DNA from: Geomonas silvestris | GTDB taxonomy: Bacteria; Desulfobacterota; Desulfuromonadia; Geobacterales; Geobacteraceae | Assembly: GCF_014193515.1 (NCBI RefSeq) | Contig: NZ_BLXX01000001.1 | Span: forward strand, 62,001-126,000 | DNA length: 64,000 bases | Reading direction: 5' to 3' | In this document: piece after piece, positions 54,318-63,876 of the stretch | Position numbering within the stretch: the first letter of the stretch is position 1 | Layout: each line of letters opens with the position of its first letter | Made by a program: the position numbers and the translations under genes | Notes under the pieces: generated by a model | Told to the model about the DNA's origin: nothing | The model's database searches: none | What the model saw: the letters and a program-made list of their open reading frames with translations, nothing else

Positions 54318-55610
54318 TCAAAGAAGAACCTTCACGACCAGGTAGATGAGTACGATATGCCCTACGGTGATCTTGAAAATACTGGCAAGACCGTGCCGGT
54401 ACGCTTCCGGCGGAAAAGCTCTCCCCCCCTCCCCCTCCCGCTCCCGGGCAAGAATTCGAATGAGGGCGATGTTCAAGGCAACCAGGACGTAGGGGACCAA
54501 GACGTAGGAGCGGCTTATGAAGAACATGGCTACCAACATCCCGGTCAGGCAGGCAAAGACGGCGCTTACCTGTCCCAGGTCCGAGTCGGCTACGGCCGTA
54601 TCCCGGCGCATCACGTTGGCCAGCAGCCAGGCGTAGGGGAAGTAGAACACCCCGATAAAGAAGAACAGCCCGAAAAATCCCAATTCCGCCATGACCAGCA
54701 CGAAGGAGTTGTGGGCGGTCAGAGGGTGGTAGTCGGTAAACATCCCCTGCCCCACACCGAACACCGGGTTACTCATGAACATGAGATACGCCTGGTACCA
54801 GGCGTCGATTCTCCCATAGGCCGACTCCTCCGAGGCCGAAATAGACCCCATGCGGCTCGGCCCCACCAGGAAGATGGCCACGGCAAGTCCTGCACCGATC
54901 GCGGCCCCCTTGAGGCTTCGATAACGGAAGATGAAATAGCTGCCAAGCCCGACGATCCCCGCCAGTACAGTCCCCCTGGAGTTGGTGAAGTAAATGGAGG
55001 CGCAGATTACCGGCAGCGTGAGCAACGGAAGCAGGAACCGCCGCTTGAGCAGAAGATCGAACAGGTAAGGGAGCACCGCAACAAGGGAAAGCCCCAGGTC
55101 GTTGGGATCGTTGAACACCCCGTACCAGCGCACCCGGCTCACCACTACCGGTTCGCCGTCGGGTCCGGCGTGCCTTTCGACGATGGGCCCGAGCCCCCCC
55201 GCCGCCACGCCGGTGGTTTCCTGCAGCCACCCCTGATAGGCGAGAAACGCGGTCAGCAAGACCAGGAAGGTCATCATCCTGTTGAACCGCGTCCGGCTGT
55301 CCGTGTAGCAGACGATGAGCAAGAAACCGGTAATGGTGGGCAGGAAGGTGCTAAAGGAATTGAGCATCCCCCCAAAGTAAAAATGGCTGAGGTGCGACAT
55401 CCAGATAGCCAGCAACAGCCCCCACATCATTTTTTCGCTCTCCCCCCCTTTGAGGTGGGGGAAGCGTCCCGTGCAGGCTCCCAGGCCGAGATAGCCGAGG
55501 GCAAGGATGCCGGCGGCAAGCTGCAGGGGGGCGCCCAGGAGTCCCGGTACCCACTCGGCCGGGCGCAGGTAATAGATGAGCAGGTAACCGTACACCAAAA
55601 ACGCCAACAT
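54318..55610 (-). CDS. O-antigen ligase/polymerase family protein (Wzy-like)
   Basis: ATG 55610, in a TGATG overlap, gives 430 residues with about 11-12 membrane helices. The Wzy_C region is typical: YGVFNDPNDLGLSLVAVLPY, NSRGTVLAGIVGLGSYFI, and VFGVGQGMFTDYHPLTAHNS FVLVMAELG (the H-N-S motif). These are the hallmarks of exosortase-locus putative O-glycosylation ligases or polymerases. It should join repeat units in the periplasm after flipping. A longer frame that extends into the flippase gene is not used. Confidence 0.88.
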   Translation of the reverse strand: MLAFLVYGYLLIYYLRPAEWVPGLLGAPLQLAAGILALGYLGLGACTGRFPHLKGGESEKMMWGLLLAIWMSHLSHFYFGGMLNSFSTFLPTITGFLLIVCYTDSRTRFNRMMTFLVLLTAFLAYQGWLQETTGVAAGGLGPIVERHAGPDGEPVVVSRVRWYGVFNDPNDLGLSLVAVLPYLFDLLLKRRFLLPLLTLPVICASIYFTNSRGTVLAGIVGLGSYFIFRYRSLKGAAIGAGLAVAIFLVGPSRMGSISASEESAYGRIDAWYQAYLMFMSNPVFGVGQGMFTDYHPLTAHNSFVLVMAELGFFGLFFFIGVFYFPYAWLLANVMRRDTAVADSDLGQVSAVFACLTGMLVAMFFISRSYVLVPYVLVALNIALIRILAREREGEGGRAFPPEAYRHGLASIFKITVGHIVLIYLVVKVLL

Positions 55611-57064
55611 CACGCCTCCGGGCGTTGCACCTGGCAGAGCAGGCGCGCATAGTCCTGCCAGCCGGTCAGGGCGCCGTAGGCGACGAGATAGGCAGCGGTG
55701 AGCAGCACGATGCTGACAGCCAGGGTGAACGGGCCATGGGGCAGGTACCGCGCCACCGAGAAGTAGAGGCCAGCCATCGCCGTACCGGCGAAGACAGCCG
55801 GCCGCACCGCACGCCACAGTTCGTGCAGCAGGATACCGCTTGCCCGGCGCAGGGCCGGCAGCAGCACCAGCAACTGACAGCTAAAGGAGAATAGCACCAC
55901 AGTGGCGACCGCCTCGATGCCCCAGAAACGGACGGCGGGGTACACCAGGCTCAGTTCCACAGCGGCAACGAGCATAGTGGCCTTCAAGGCCGCCTCCGCC
56001 CGGTTCAAAGCCATGAGATACGAAGCAGCCGGTTCGATGAGAGAGCGCACCACGCCGTAGAGACAGAGGATGCGCAAGGCGACCAGCGACGGGAGCCACT
56101 TGTCCGCCCCCTTGCCGAGCACGGTCACCAGGAAGTTCTCCCCGACGCACAAAAGCCCGATGTTACAGAGGACACTTACGAACGCCGCCAACTGCAGGAT
56201 CTTCAGATAGGCCGTTTTCATCTGGGCCGGATCGTGTTGCAGGCGCGCAAACGTGGGGAACAAGACCCCGAAGACCACCGCGCCCATGACGGAGCAGACC
56301 ATCGCTCCCCAGTTGAACGCGATGGAGTAAAAACCCAAACGCTCGGCACCAGCAACTGCCCCGATCACGAAATTGTCGAAGTTGTAAAGAACAAACGTCA
56401 GCAGCCCGGTGAGAAATACGGTCGACCCGTACTTCAGGTACTCCCGGGCGATGCCGGCGTCCAGGCGAAATCGTGGCCGATAGGGACGAAAGCAGAAGGC
56501 CACGACAACGAAGGTAAGGTTCGCCGCCAGGTAGGCGTAGACGATACTCCAGTAGGTAAACCCGTTGTAGACCAGACAGACGGCTGTCAGGGAACTGGCA
56601 ACGGTCAAGGCCGTCTCGGCGGTGGAGAGCGCCCCGTAGCGCAGTTCGCGCTCGAGATAAATAGTGGAAACCAGGCTGAAGTTGTCGATGAGGATCGCCC
56701 AGGCAAGCACCCGGATCACCGTGGCGATGGCGGGATGCGGAAAGAACAGCCTGGCCGCCTCTGCACCTGCGATGGTGACGGCAAAGGCAATAATGCCGAC
56801 GATCTGACGGAGCGTAAATGCGGTGTCCGCAGCTACCTCGCTGAAGAGCTGCGACCGTATGGCGGCCTTGTTGATACCGAACCCGGAAAAGGATTTCATG
56901 AAGGTGACCCAGATCATGGCGAAGCCCGCAACGCCATAATCCGCCGCCACCAGTTCGCGGCTCAGTACCACGCTTGCAAAGGACTGGAAAGCGAACGACA
57001 GAACCTTCCCCAAGGCGTTGTAACTTATGTTTTTGAAGGTCTGTTTGAAGATGTGCTCGCTCAT
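55610..57064 (-). CDS. Oligosaccharide flippase (Wzx-like)
   Basis: ATG 57064, in a 4-base overlap, gives 484 residues with 12-14 helices of the MOP superfamily. FKNISYNALGKVLSFAFQSF and VVLSRELVAADYGVAGFAMI match the Wzx start. YLERELRYGALSTAETAL, GYFRPYRPRF-like CFRPYRPRFRL, YNFDNFVIGAVAGAERLGFY and FPTFARLQHDPAQMKTAYLK are typical. It moves lipid-linked repeat units to the periplasmic face. It lies between the deacetylase-like gene and the polymerase, both coupled. Confidence 0.9.
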   Translation of the reverse strand: MSEHIFKQTFKNISYNALGKVLSFAFQSFASVVLSRELVAADYGVAGFAMIWVTFMKSFSGFGINKAAIRSQLFSEVAADTAFTLRQIVGIIAFAVTIAGAEAARLFFPHPAIATVIRVLAWAILIDNFSLVSTIYLERELRYGALSTAETALTVASSLTAVCLVYNGFTYWSIVYAYLAANLTFVVVAFCFRPYRPRFRLDAGIAREYLKYGSTVFLTGLLTFVLYNFDNFVIGAVAGAERLGFYSIAFNWGAMVCSVMGAVVFGVLFPTFARLQHDPAQMKTAYLKILQLAAFVSVLCNIGLLCVGENFLVTVLGKGADKWLPSLVALRILCLYGVVRSLIEPAASYLMALNRAEAALKATMLVAAVELSLVYPAVRFWGIEAVATVVLFSFSCQLLVLLPALRRASGILLHELWRAVRPAVFAGTAMAGLYFSVARYLPHGPFTLAVSIVLLTAAYLVAYGALTGWQDYARLLCQVQRPEA

Positions 57065-58140
57065 TGCCCTTCCGACCCGGCATCGCCCCTTTGCCTCGCT
57101 GTCTCTACAATCCGCTCCACCATTTCCCTCGCGCTGACGAAATAGATCTCCGCCCCCAGCTCCGCTCCGAAACCTGCGGCTTCCTCCAAAAGGCAGGCAA
57201 GCCCTCCCGCATCGAACAGCATGCGCATCACCTGCTCCTGGGTGCCATGGGTGTAGAGCTTCACGAACACGCGTTCCGGCGCGTGGGCGACACTGACACC
57301 GGTTTCCACCCAGCGACGCACCCGATCCCGGCTCGGCGGGAGGTTTGGGAGCAACCCGCTGTTTTCCAGGCGGGGAAGCACCCCGAATTTGCGCTGCTGC
57401 CAGTTGAAGCAGAGCGGTCCCTGCACCATCAAAAGCCCCTGACCGCTGCGCCCCACAGCGAGGTCGATCCCCGAGTCGTGAGACCTTGGGCGCCCCGGGC
57501 GGTCCAGCGCATAGTAGAGACTGTTCACCTTGCGGGTCTGGGTCGTGCAGGGTGCCGAGGGCATGGTGAAGTCGGCGTAGCAACCGGTTTCCAGCAGGAT
57601 GCGGATCTCTTCGTTCACACCGCACCAGCGGCCATCGGGGCGAGAGTTGCACAGCGCCCAGTTGCCGTGGATAAAGCCGTAGACGATATCGCCGCTGTTC
57701 TTATCGATGGAGAGCAACCCGTGCCGCTCGTGCAAGCGTTTCTTGTAGTCGAGCAGGGTACGGCGCAAGTTCTCGGCGGAATCGTTGTCGTGATGCAGAT
57801 GGATCTCAACCTCGCCGTAACCGGCATGACAGAGACCGGCGAGCGCGTCGAGGTCCTCCGCCTGGTACTCCTCCTCCGGATAAAAAAAGCTGTACTTAAG
57901 GACGTTTCCCGCGCAGTCCCGGTACCGGTCGGCGATGCGAGGGTAGCAATCGAGCCAACGCGCGATCCTCTTGCGCGCCGTGGTCCGGTCGGCGTTGTTC
58001 CAGTACGGCTCGAAATGGTCGCAGATACAGAAATAGACCTCCCGAGGCCGGACGCTCTTATCCCCCGACAGGGAGCGGCGCGCCTCCCGAGCGAGGTAAT
58101 GGGGAAGCCAGTTGACGGTGGCGAGGGCTTTTCTGAGCAT
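57061..58140 (-). CDS. Polysaccharide deacetylase-like protein of unknown specificity
   Basis: This 359-residue protein has no signal peptide. VYFCICDHFEPYWNNAD near the N-terminus gives an Asp-His pair, and EVEIHLHHDNDSAENLRRTL gives the H-x-H-H-D pattern of CE4-like deacetylases. VYGFIHGNWALCNSRPDG and ADFTMPSAPCTTQTRKVNSL follow, with FVKLYTHGTQEQVMRMLFD late in the chain. I do not know an established name. It could deacetylate an N-acetylhexosamine of the repeat. It overlaps the flippase by 4 bases and is 6 bases from the GT2 gene. Confidence 0.65.
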   Translation of the reverse strand: MLRKALATVNWLPHYLAREARRSLSGDKSVRPREVYFCICDHFEPYWNNADRTTARKRIARWLDCYPRIADRYRDCAGNVLKYSFFYPEEEYQAEDLDALAGLCHAGYGEVEIHLHHDNDSAENLRRTLLDYKKRLHERHGLLSIDKNSGDIVYGFIHGNWALCNSRPDGRWCGVNEEIRILLETGCYADFTMPSAPCTTQTRKVNSLYYALDRPGRPRSHDSGIDLAVGRSGQGLLMVQGPLCFNWQQRKFGVLPRLENSGLLPNLPPSRDRVRRWVETGVSVAHAPERVFVKLYTHGTQEQVMRMLFDAGGLACLLEEAAGFGAELGAEIYFVSAREMVERIVETARQRGDAGSEGQ

Positions 58141-58146
58141 GCCGGT

Positions 58147-58977
58147 TCAGCTCCTTGCCTGTGGCGGAAACAGCCAGCCGCCGTGCTTTCGGTAGTAGTA
58201 CCAAAGGCCGGCCAGGTGGCTTAGCGAAGTCCGGGAAAAGGGACTTCTGTGGGTGATCTGCTGGGTGTGGTGCAGCACGGTGAGCGCAGGCCAGTACAGG
58301 ATGCTCAGCCCGGCCCGCCACACCCGTAGGCAGAAGTCGAGGTCCTCCGGTGCGTAGAAGATCTTCTCGTCCAGGTAACCCACCCGATCGAGCAGCGCGC
58401 GCCGAAACAACCAGCAGGCGGAGATCGCCGAGTCCACCTCGCGGGTGGCGCAGAACGGGAAATCGGGGTAGAAGTCACGGTTTTTGCTGGGCGCGCCGAA
58501 GAGTATCCGGGGCAGCTTGGCGAGTTTGTGCATGAGGGTCGGAAAGCGCTTCACCGAGTGCTGCACGCTCCCATCGGGGAGCACGAGACGCGGGGCCAGC
58601 ACCCCTACCCCCGGCCGGTTCCCGAGTTCGTCCAGTGCGCCGCGCAGACTCCCCTCTCCGAGCTCGGTATCGGAATCGAGGATGCAGAGATACCCCCCCC
58701 TCGCCTGGCGCAGTCCCAGATTCCGGGAATACGTGGTGCCACTGTTGAAGGAAAGGGGGATCACGCGGAAGCGATCCGGGGAGCGCTTCGCGAAGCCGCT
58801 CAGCAGCTCGACGGAGCCGTCGCTCGAGCCGTTATCGATTACGATGGTCTCGAAAGGGATCTCCTCTTCGCCACAGCGTGAGGCGATCGATTCCAGGCAG
58901 CGCGCCAGGTAGTGCGACGAGTTCCAGCTCAGGATGATGAAGGAGATGAGAGGTTGGTCTCCCCGGTCCAGGTCCAC
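58147..58977 (-). CDS. GT2 glycosyltransferase
   Basis: This 276-residue enzyme has the GT-A fold: ISFIILSWNSSHYLARCLES, TIVIDNGSSDGSVELL, GYLCILDSDTELGEGSLRGA (the DxD motif), VGVLAPRLVLPDGSVQHSVK, and FYAPEDLDFCLRVWRAGL (the ED motif). It is of the rhamnosyltransferase-like WcaA/GT2 group and lacks membrane helices. It lies 15 bases after the beta-barrel gene. It presumably transfers an early sugar to the lipid-linked intermediate. The gap of 6 bases to the deacetylase-like gene suggests joint translation. Confidence 0.9.
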   Translation of the reverse strand: MDLDRGDQPLISFIILSWNSSHYLARCLESIASRCGEEEIPFETIVIDNGSSDGSVELLSGFAKRSPDRFRVIPLSFNSGTTYSRNLGLRQARGGYLCILDSDTELGEGSLRGALDELGNRPGVGVLAPRLVLPDGSVQHSVKRFPTLMHKLAKLPRILFGAPSKNRDFYPDFPFCATREVDSAISACWLFRRALLDRVGYLDEKIFYAPEDLDFCLRVWRAGLSILYWPALTVLHHTQQITHRSPFSRTSLSHLAGLWYYYRKHGGWLFPPQARS

Positions 58978-58992
58978 GTCGGGCCTCCTCGA

Positions 58993-60237
58993 TTACTTGG
59001 GTAGCACCTGCCTAAGCTCCAGAGAAACCCGGTTGGTCTGCCTGGCCCCGCTGACGTCGTCGATGGATTTGCGGTACTCGACGTAGGAATAGCCGAGCGC
59101 AAGGGTGAGGCCGTAGTTAAAGGCATAACTCAATCCCGCGTTCGCGTTCAGATGGTAGGGGAGGTCGTCGAGGCTTACCCGGTTGACACGGTCGGCAGTG
59201 AGCGCCAGGTTCGCCATCAGGTGCGGCGACACCTCGTAGCTCCCGGAGGCGTTAAGGGCGCCCTTCTTGCGCAGCACCCCGGTCCGCATCTCGCGGTCTT
59301 CGCTGTAGGAGGCGCCCAGCGCGAGGGCGCCGTGCTCCAGTGTCCGGCTCAGCGAGGCGTAGTACCCCGTCTCCTTGGTCGAAATGCTCTGCGGGTCCTC
59401 GATGAAGGAGACCCGGGTCTCCACGGTGGCCACCGCCTGTCCGAAGGTGTGGGTGAGGCCGGCATTCCAGGTGAGGCTACTTACCTCGTCCCCCCCGTTA
59501 AGCTCCTGCCAGCTGTTACCCAGGCCGCCGAAAAGAAAGGACTTGGCGGCGTACTCGTACCTCGCCCCCGCAGTGACATCGTGCTGCTGATAGCCGCCAA
59601 GGCTCGTGCGGACCCGCGCATAGGTGTAGCCTGCGTTGAGCCCCAGGCGTTCGCTTGTCTGGTGCGTCAGGTCGGTAAAGAGCAGGTGTGAGCGTTTTTC
59701 GACGGTGCCGCCCCCCCAGTAGCTCGTGTCGGTGAAGCGGTACCCCGTGCGCAGCACCCCCTTGTCCACGGGATGCCAGACGAGGTAGGGCGACCCGGAA
59801 GCCACGTTCTGGGTGACCTGATTCAGAAAGGAGCTCTCGGTAATCACATCCGGGCGCCTGGAATCGAGCGAGACCCGGCTCAGCGAGTCGGAGATGTCGA
59901 GGTAGAGAAACTCCTTCAGGTCTGCCGAACCGTGCAGGTTCAGGTAGTGGTAGGTCTCGTCCTTGCGGGTCGCGCGCGCATAGGTGCGGTAGTCGAAGCT
60001 ATAGCGGAGGTCTCCCTTGAACTTCGGCCCCTGGTAGACCAGTCCCAGCCCCGGCTGGACCCTGGTGATGTAGTCGGTGAGCTTGGCCCCTTCGGTGCCA
60101 AGGACGTTGTCGTTGTACTCCTCCGACACTGTGAGCGCCGGGGCGAACTGGAAGTCTGCGGCCCAGGTGCAGGGGGTCGCAGCAGCCAACAGGCCGAGGC
60201 TAAACAAAAAACGCACCGCGGGATGGATTGGCGCCAT
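58993..60237 (-). CDS. PEP-CTERM-system outer-membrane beta-barrel protein
   Basis: This 414-residue protein has a signal peptide (FLFSLGLLAAATPCTWA). Many alternating beta strands follow: FAPALTVSEEYNDNVLGTEG (typical TIGR03016-like start), SFDYRTYARATRKDETYHYL, RTGYRFTDTSYWGGGTVEKR, LGLNAGYTYARVRTSLGGYQ and GLTLALGYSYVEYRKSIDD. These are features of the exosortase-associated outer-membrane proteins that accompany polysaccharide export. It may be the outer-membrane secretin or channel for the polymer or an anchor. It is 2 bases upstream of the ATPase stop. Confidence 0.85.
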   Translation of the reverse strand: MAPIHPAVRFLFSLGLLAAATPCTWAADFQFAPALTVSEEYNDNVLGTEGAKLTDYITRVQPGLGLVYQGPKFKGDLRYSFDYRTYARATRKDETYHYLNLHGSADLKEFLYLDISDSLSRVSLDSRRPDVITESSFLNQVTQNVASGSPYLVWHPVDKGVLRTGYRFTDTSYWGGGTVEKRSHLLFTDLTHQTSERLGLNAGYTYARVRTSLGGYQQHDVTAGARYEYAAKSFLFGGLGNSWQELNGGDEVSSLTWNAGLTHTFGQAVATVETRVSFIEDPQSISTKETGYYASLSRTLEHGALALGASYSEDREMRTGVLRKKGALNASGSYEVSPHLMANLALTADRVNRVSLDDLPYHLNANAGLSYAFNYGLTLALGYSYVEYRKSIDDVSGARQTNRVSLELRQVLPK

Positions 60238-60239
60238 GG

Positions 60240-61364
60240 CTACTTCTCCCCCCCCGCCGCGGGGCCGAAAAGCCGGCGCATGAGCCCCGGCTCGGCAGCA
60301 GGTGGCGTGGTTCGTTTCTCAAGCCGCTGCAGTCCGAGCCCCAGGCTCGTCACCGTGAGATCGAGCTTCGTAAAGGCCTGCTCGTTGCGTTCCAGGCGCG
60401 CGCCGAACTCCTCGCGCAGGGCGGCCATGCCGTCCGACAACTGCCCCAGGGTCGCCAGCAACTGCTGCGCGGTGGCTGGATCAAGCCCGACCGTCTGCTC
60501 TAAGGCGCCCGCGGCGACCTCTACCTGAGCCGGCGTCTGCGCCCCCCCCCAAAAGTGGTGCTCGAAATCGAGGTCCCCCACCACATCGTGGGCCATCTCC
60601 GGGGACACGGCTGCAACCTCCTCGGCAAAGGCGGAAAGCATGAGGAAATCGCAGATGATATTCACGAGTCTCGGAATACCGCGGCTGTACTGGTAGACCA
60701 CGTCCAGCGCACCGCTTGAGAAGGCGAGGGCCTCCGCGTTCCCTGCGACCTTGAGCCGGTGCACGATGTAGTCGGCCATCTCCTGGCGCGACAGCCCCTT
60801 TAGGTGGCAGTTGATGCTGATGCGCTGGCGCAGTTGCATGAGTTCGGGCGCAGCCAGGGTCTCGCGCAGTTCGGGCTGGCCGACCAGGACGATCTGCAGC
60901 AGCTTGCTGTGCGAGCTCTCGAGATTGGAGAGCATGCGCACCTCTTCCAAAAGGTCGGCGGCCAGGTTCTGTGCCTCGTCGATGATGAGGATCGGATGCT
61001 TGCCCAGTGCGTGCTGCTCCAACAGAAAGTCGTTGAGTTCGCGAATCAGGGTGATCTTATCCTTCCCGGCGACGTCGAGGCCAAAATCGTCGTTGATCAT
61101 CGCCAGGAGTTGCTCCGAAGTGACCCGGGTGTTGAAGATCTTGGAAACGGTAACCCGCTCGTAACGCTTGGCGAGCAGGTTGCGGATGAGGGTGGTCTTC
61201 CCCGACCCGACGTCGCCGGTAAGCAGGATGAACCCGGCCCGCTCGCGGATGCCGTAATCGAGATAGGTGAGCGCCTTCTTGTGGGCCCGGCTCAGGTAGA
61301 TGAAATCCGGGTCCGGCACCAGCTCGAACGGCTTCTTGCGCAGGTTGAAATATGCCTCGTACAT
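60240..61364 (-). CDS. XrtA-associated ATPase (GspA/ExeA-like)
   Basis: This 374-residue AAA-type ATPase has the start MYEAYFNLRKKPFELVPDPD, as in the TIGR03015 group. Walker A is GDVGSGKTT (residues 50-58), Walker B PILIIDEAQNL and the sensor region VLVGQPELRETLAAPELMQL RQRI. The C-terminal 100 residues are a coiled-coil-like tail (AALREEFGARLERNEQAFTK). It occurs next to tyrosine kinase and chain-length genes in exosortase loci. The role is presumed in assembly or export. It lacks a membrane segment. Confidence 0.92.
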   Translation of the reverse strand: MYEAYFNLRKKPFELVPDPDFIYLSRAHKKALTYLDYGIRERAGFILLTGDVGSGKTTLIRNLLAKRYERVTVSKIFNTRVTSEQLLAMINDDFGLDVAGKDKITLIRELNDFLLEQHALGKHPILIIDEAQNLAADLLEEVRMLSNLESSHSKLLQIVLVGQPELRETLAAPELMQLRQRISINCHLKGLSRQEMADYIVHRLKVAGNAEALAFSSGALDVVYQYSRGIPRLVNIICDFLMLSAFAEEVAAVSPEMAHDVVGDLDFEHHFWGGAQTPAQVEVAAGALEQTVGLDPATAQQLLATLGQLSDGMAALREEFGARLERNEQAFTKLDLTVTSLGLGLQRLEKRTTPPAAEPGLMRRLFGPAAGGEK

Positions 61365-61438
61365 TGAGTACTCCGATAGACGTTACTGCTGTGCCGCGCC
61401 CCGCTGGCGCACGGCGGATTCTGCAACCGGCGACGGCC

Positions 61439-62314
61439 TCAAGGGGCCACCGCCTGCTTGCCGCGCGAGTAGTCACGGTAGTAGGAATAACGGCCGTCAG
61501 CGCGGTCCACGGCCGCTGCGTTGTAAATGGTGCCCAGCACCGGACACCCCTTGAGCGAGTCCAGGGCCTCTCGGATGTTTACCTGCGAGGCCAAGCGCTC
61601 CATGATCACGAAGAGCACTCCGTCCACGAGGTGGGCAAGGGAGCGCGACTCGGCGAAAGGAAGCACCGGCGGCGTATCGAAGATGATGTAGCGGTCCGGG
61701 TAGCGTGTCTTCAGTTCCTGGATGATCGCCCGGGTCCGCTGGGCGGTGAAGAGTTCCGAGGGGTTGTCGATGGTGCGCCCGGACCGGATGATGGAGAGTT
61801 TCCCCATGCCAGTGGGAATAATCGCCTCGCCCAGTCCGACCTCGCCGCTTAGCACCTCGCTGAACCCTACCCCCTGCTCTACATTAAGGTAGTGGTGCAC
61901 CGACGGGCGGCGCAAGTCGGCATCCACCAAGAGCACGGTGTGGTCCAGTTCCTGGGCGAGGCTCAGTGCCAGGTTCACGGCGGTAAGGCTCTTCCCTTCG
62001 TTGGGAAGCGCGCTCGTCACCATGAGGGCATTGCGGAAGGTCTCCCCGGTGGTCATCTTGACCAGGACGCTTTTCAGCTTGCGGTACTCCTCCGCGGCCG
62101 GGGAGTGGGGGTCGTACAGGTTTACCAGGAAAGGGTTGTCGGGTTCCAGCTTGCCGTACTGCGGGGATACCGGTGCACGCAGTTCATGGCGGTCTTCTGT
62201 CGCGGCGCTAAACGGTCTCTCCGGCTGCAGCGCTTCGGCAGGCGTGGGGGCGGCCTCTCCCCCCGTTTGCCTGAGCTGCGCCGCCTTTTCCATGGCCATC
62301 TCTATCCTGCTCAT
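61439..62314 (-). CDS. XrtA-associated tyrosine autokinase (CpsD/BY-kinase)
   Basis: This 291-residue protein has Walker A SALPNEGKSLTAVNLALSLA (about 101-120) and Walker A' LLVDADLRRPSVHHYL, then Walker B YIIFDTPPVLPFAESR. The C-terminus YSYYRDYSRGKQ is the Tyr cluster that is autophosphorylated. An N-terminal Pro/Ala-rich stretch of about 60 residues precedes the kinase. Such BY-kinases control chain-length determinants. The partner is the Wzz-like protein encoded 20 bases upstream. Confidence 0.92.
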   Translation of the reverse strand: MSRIEMAMEKAAQLRQTGGEAAPTPAEALQPERPFSAATEDRHELRAPVSPQYGKLEPDNPFLVNLYDPHSPAAEEYRKLKSVLVKMTTGETFRNALMVTSALPNEGKSLTAVNLALSLAQELDHTVLLVDADLRRPSVHHYLNVEQGVGFSEVLSGEVGLGEAIIPTGMGKLSIIRSGRTIDNPSELFTAQRTRAIIQELKTRYPDRYIIFDTPPVLPFAESRSLAHLVDGVLFVIMERLASQVNIREALDSLKGCPVLGTIYNAAAVDRADGRYSYYRDYSRGKQAVAP

Positions 62315-62334
62315 AGGTACCCTCCCCGGTAGTA

Positions 62335-63843
62335 TCAGCGCAACAGTCCCCGCAGGCCCTGGGCGATATCGGTGGGCTGCAGTCGGTCGAGCAGGCGATC
62401 CATGTAGCGCACCTCTAAAAGCTCCATAGCCGGAAAAACCATCAAGAACAGCAGGTATACGGCTGCAACAGTGAAGATGCGCAGGGAACGGCGACGCTTG
62501 CGGGCAATCAGATCCTTGTCCTGCAGCCGCGGAATGACGGCGAGCACCTGCGGGCCGAGTTCCTTCACAAAGCCAAGATCCTTTACCGAGCCGTCCGCAT
62601 AGTCGAGGAGCACCAGGATGCCGAAACTGCCCATAACGCCACCTAAAAGCCCCATGAGCATGATGCGCAGGCGGTTGGGGCTCGAGGGCTTGAGCGGCAA
62701 GACCGCCGGGTCCACAACCCGGAAGGTGGTGGATTTGTCTTGGACCTCCATCTGCTTGGACACCTCCGATTGGCCCTGACGCGCGAAGAGCTGGTCGTAG
62801 ATGTTCTTCTGGTTCTTCTTCTCGAGCTCGAGCTTGTCGAGACCCGCCTTCGCGGTGGGGATACTTTGCAGAAGCGTCTTGTTGGTGCTGATATAGCGCT
62901 TAAGCCCCGCCTCGGTTACCTTGATGGCGCCGATCTCCGACTCGATCTTGGCGAGTTCCTGGGGCTCGAGCGGATGGCTCTGGCCCCCCTTGCGGTCGGA
63001 GAGCTGCTGTTTCACGACCTCGATGTCGTTTTTGACCTTGAGGACGTCGGGGTAGTTATCGGTGTACTGCATCAAAAGCTCGTCGCGGCGTTTCTCCAGC
63101 GTGTTCAGCCGGGCCAGCAGCGGGTCGTTGCTCTTCTGGGTCACCTGACGCATCCCTTCGAGCTGGCGGCGCCTGAGCTCGAGGTCGTAGAGTTTCTGCT
63201 GCGCGATGTTGATCTCCTCGAAGAGCTTCCCTTCGTCGATGGCGATGATGCCGCCCTTGTCGCGCTTGTAGGTGTTGACCTCGTCCTCGGCTTTCTTGAG
63301 TTTCTGGTTGAAGGTGTCGATCTGCTCGGTGAGGAATTTGGTGGCGTCGTAGGACTCGCCGCGCTTGGAGGAGACGCTCTGCTCGATGTAGAGACGCACC
63401 AGGGTGTTCACGAAGTCCCGGGCGACCCGCGGGTTTTTATGGGTGAACGAGATGGTGAAGAGGTTTTTGTCCTTCACCTTCACCTTGGTGTTTTTCTGCA
63501 GCTCCTTTATCAGGGTTTCCTGATCGAGGTCGCTCTTGCCGGAGATGTTGAGGTCCATACTGTCCACCACCTTGGTAAGCAGGGTCCGGCTGGTGATGGC
63601 ATAGGTGAGGACGTTGATCGTGTCCTCCATGGATGGGGTGACAGTGATCCCCTTGACCAGTTCCGAGATCACGTTCTTCTCTATGAACACGGTACTGGTG
63701 GACTCGTACTTGCGCGGCAGCAAAAAGCTCACGGCAAAAAAAGCGGTCGTGATGACCAGCGCCAGTACAACGAAAGCTTCCTTGTGCCTGACTATCAGTT
63801 GCAGGTACCTGCGGTATTCATGATCGGACGACGGTGACTGCAT
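62335..63843 (-). CDS. XrtA-system polysaccharide chain-length determinant (Wzz-like)
   Basis: ATG 63843, after CAGAGGTATG, gives 502 residues; an upstream TTG is less likely. The N-terminal helix (AFVVLALVITTAFFAVSFLL) opens a Wzz domain: YESTSTVFIEKNVISELVKG, then a long coiled coil (about 200-400, rich in Glu/Lys/Leu). The C-terminal Wzz motif is PLKPSSPNRLRIMLMGLLGG with the second helix. A further hydrophobic segment (IFTVAAVYLLFLMVFPAMEL) ends the protein. It sets chain length in the periplasm and couples to the tyrosine kinase. Confidence 0.92.
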   Translation of the reverse strand: MQSPSSDHEYRRYLQLIVRHKEAFVVLALVITTAFFAVSFLLPRKYESTSTVFIEKNVISELVKGITVTPSMEDTINVLTYAITSRTLLTKVVDSMDLNISGKSDLDQETLIKELQKNTKVKVKDKNLFTISFTHKNPRVARDFVNTLVRLYIEQSVSSKRGESYDATKFLTEQIDTFNQKLKKAEDEVNTYKRDKGGIIAIDEGKLFEEINIAQQKLYDLELRRRQLEGMRQVTQKSNDPLLARLNTLEKRRDELLMQYTDNYPDVLKVKNDIEVVKQQLSDRKGGQSHPLEPQELAKIESEIGAIKVTEAGLKRYISTNKTLLQSIPTAKAGLDKLELEKKNQKNIYDQLFARQGQSEVSKQMEVQDKSTTFRVVDPAVLPLKPSSPNRLRIMLMGLLGGVMGSFGILVLLDYADGSVKDLGFVKELGPQVLAVIPRLQDKDLIARKRRRSLRIFTVAAVYLLFLMVFPAMELLEVRYMDRLLDRLQPTDIAQGLRGLLR

Positions 63844-63876
63844 AACATACCTCTGGTTAAAGATGCGTTGCAAAAC

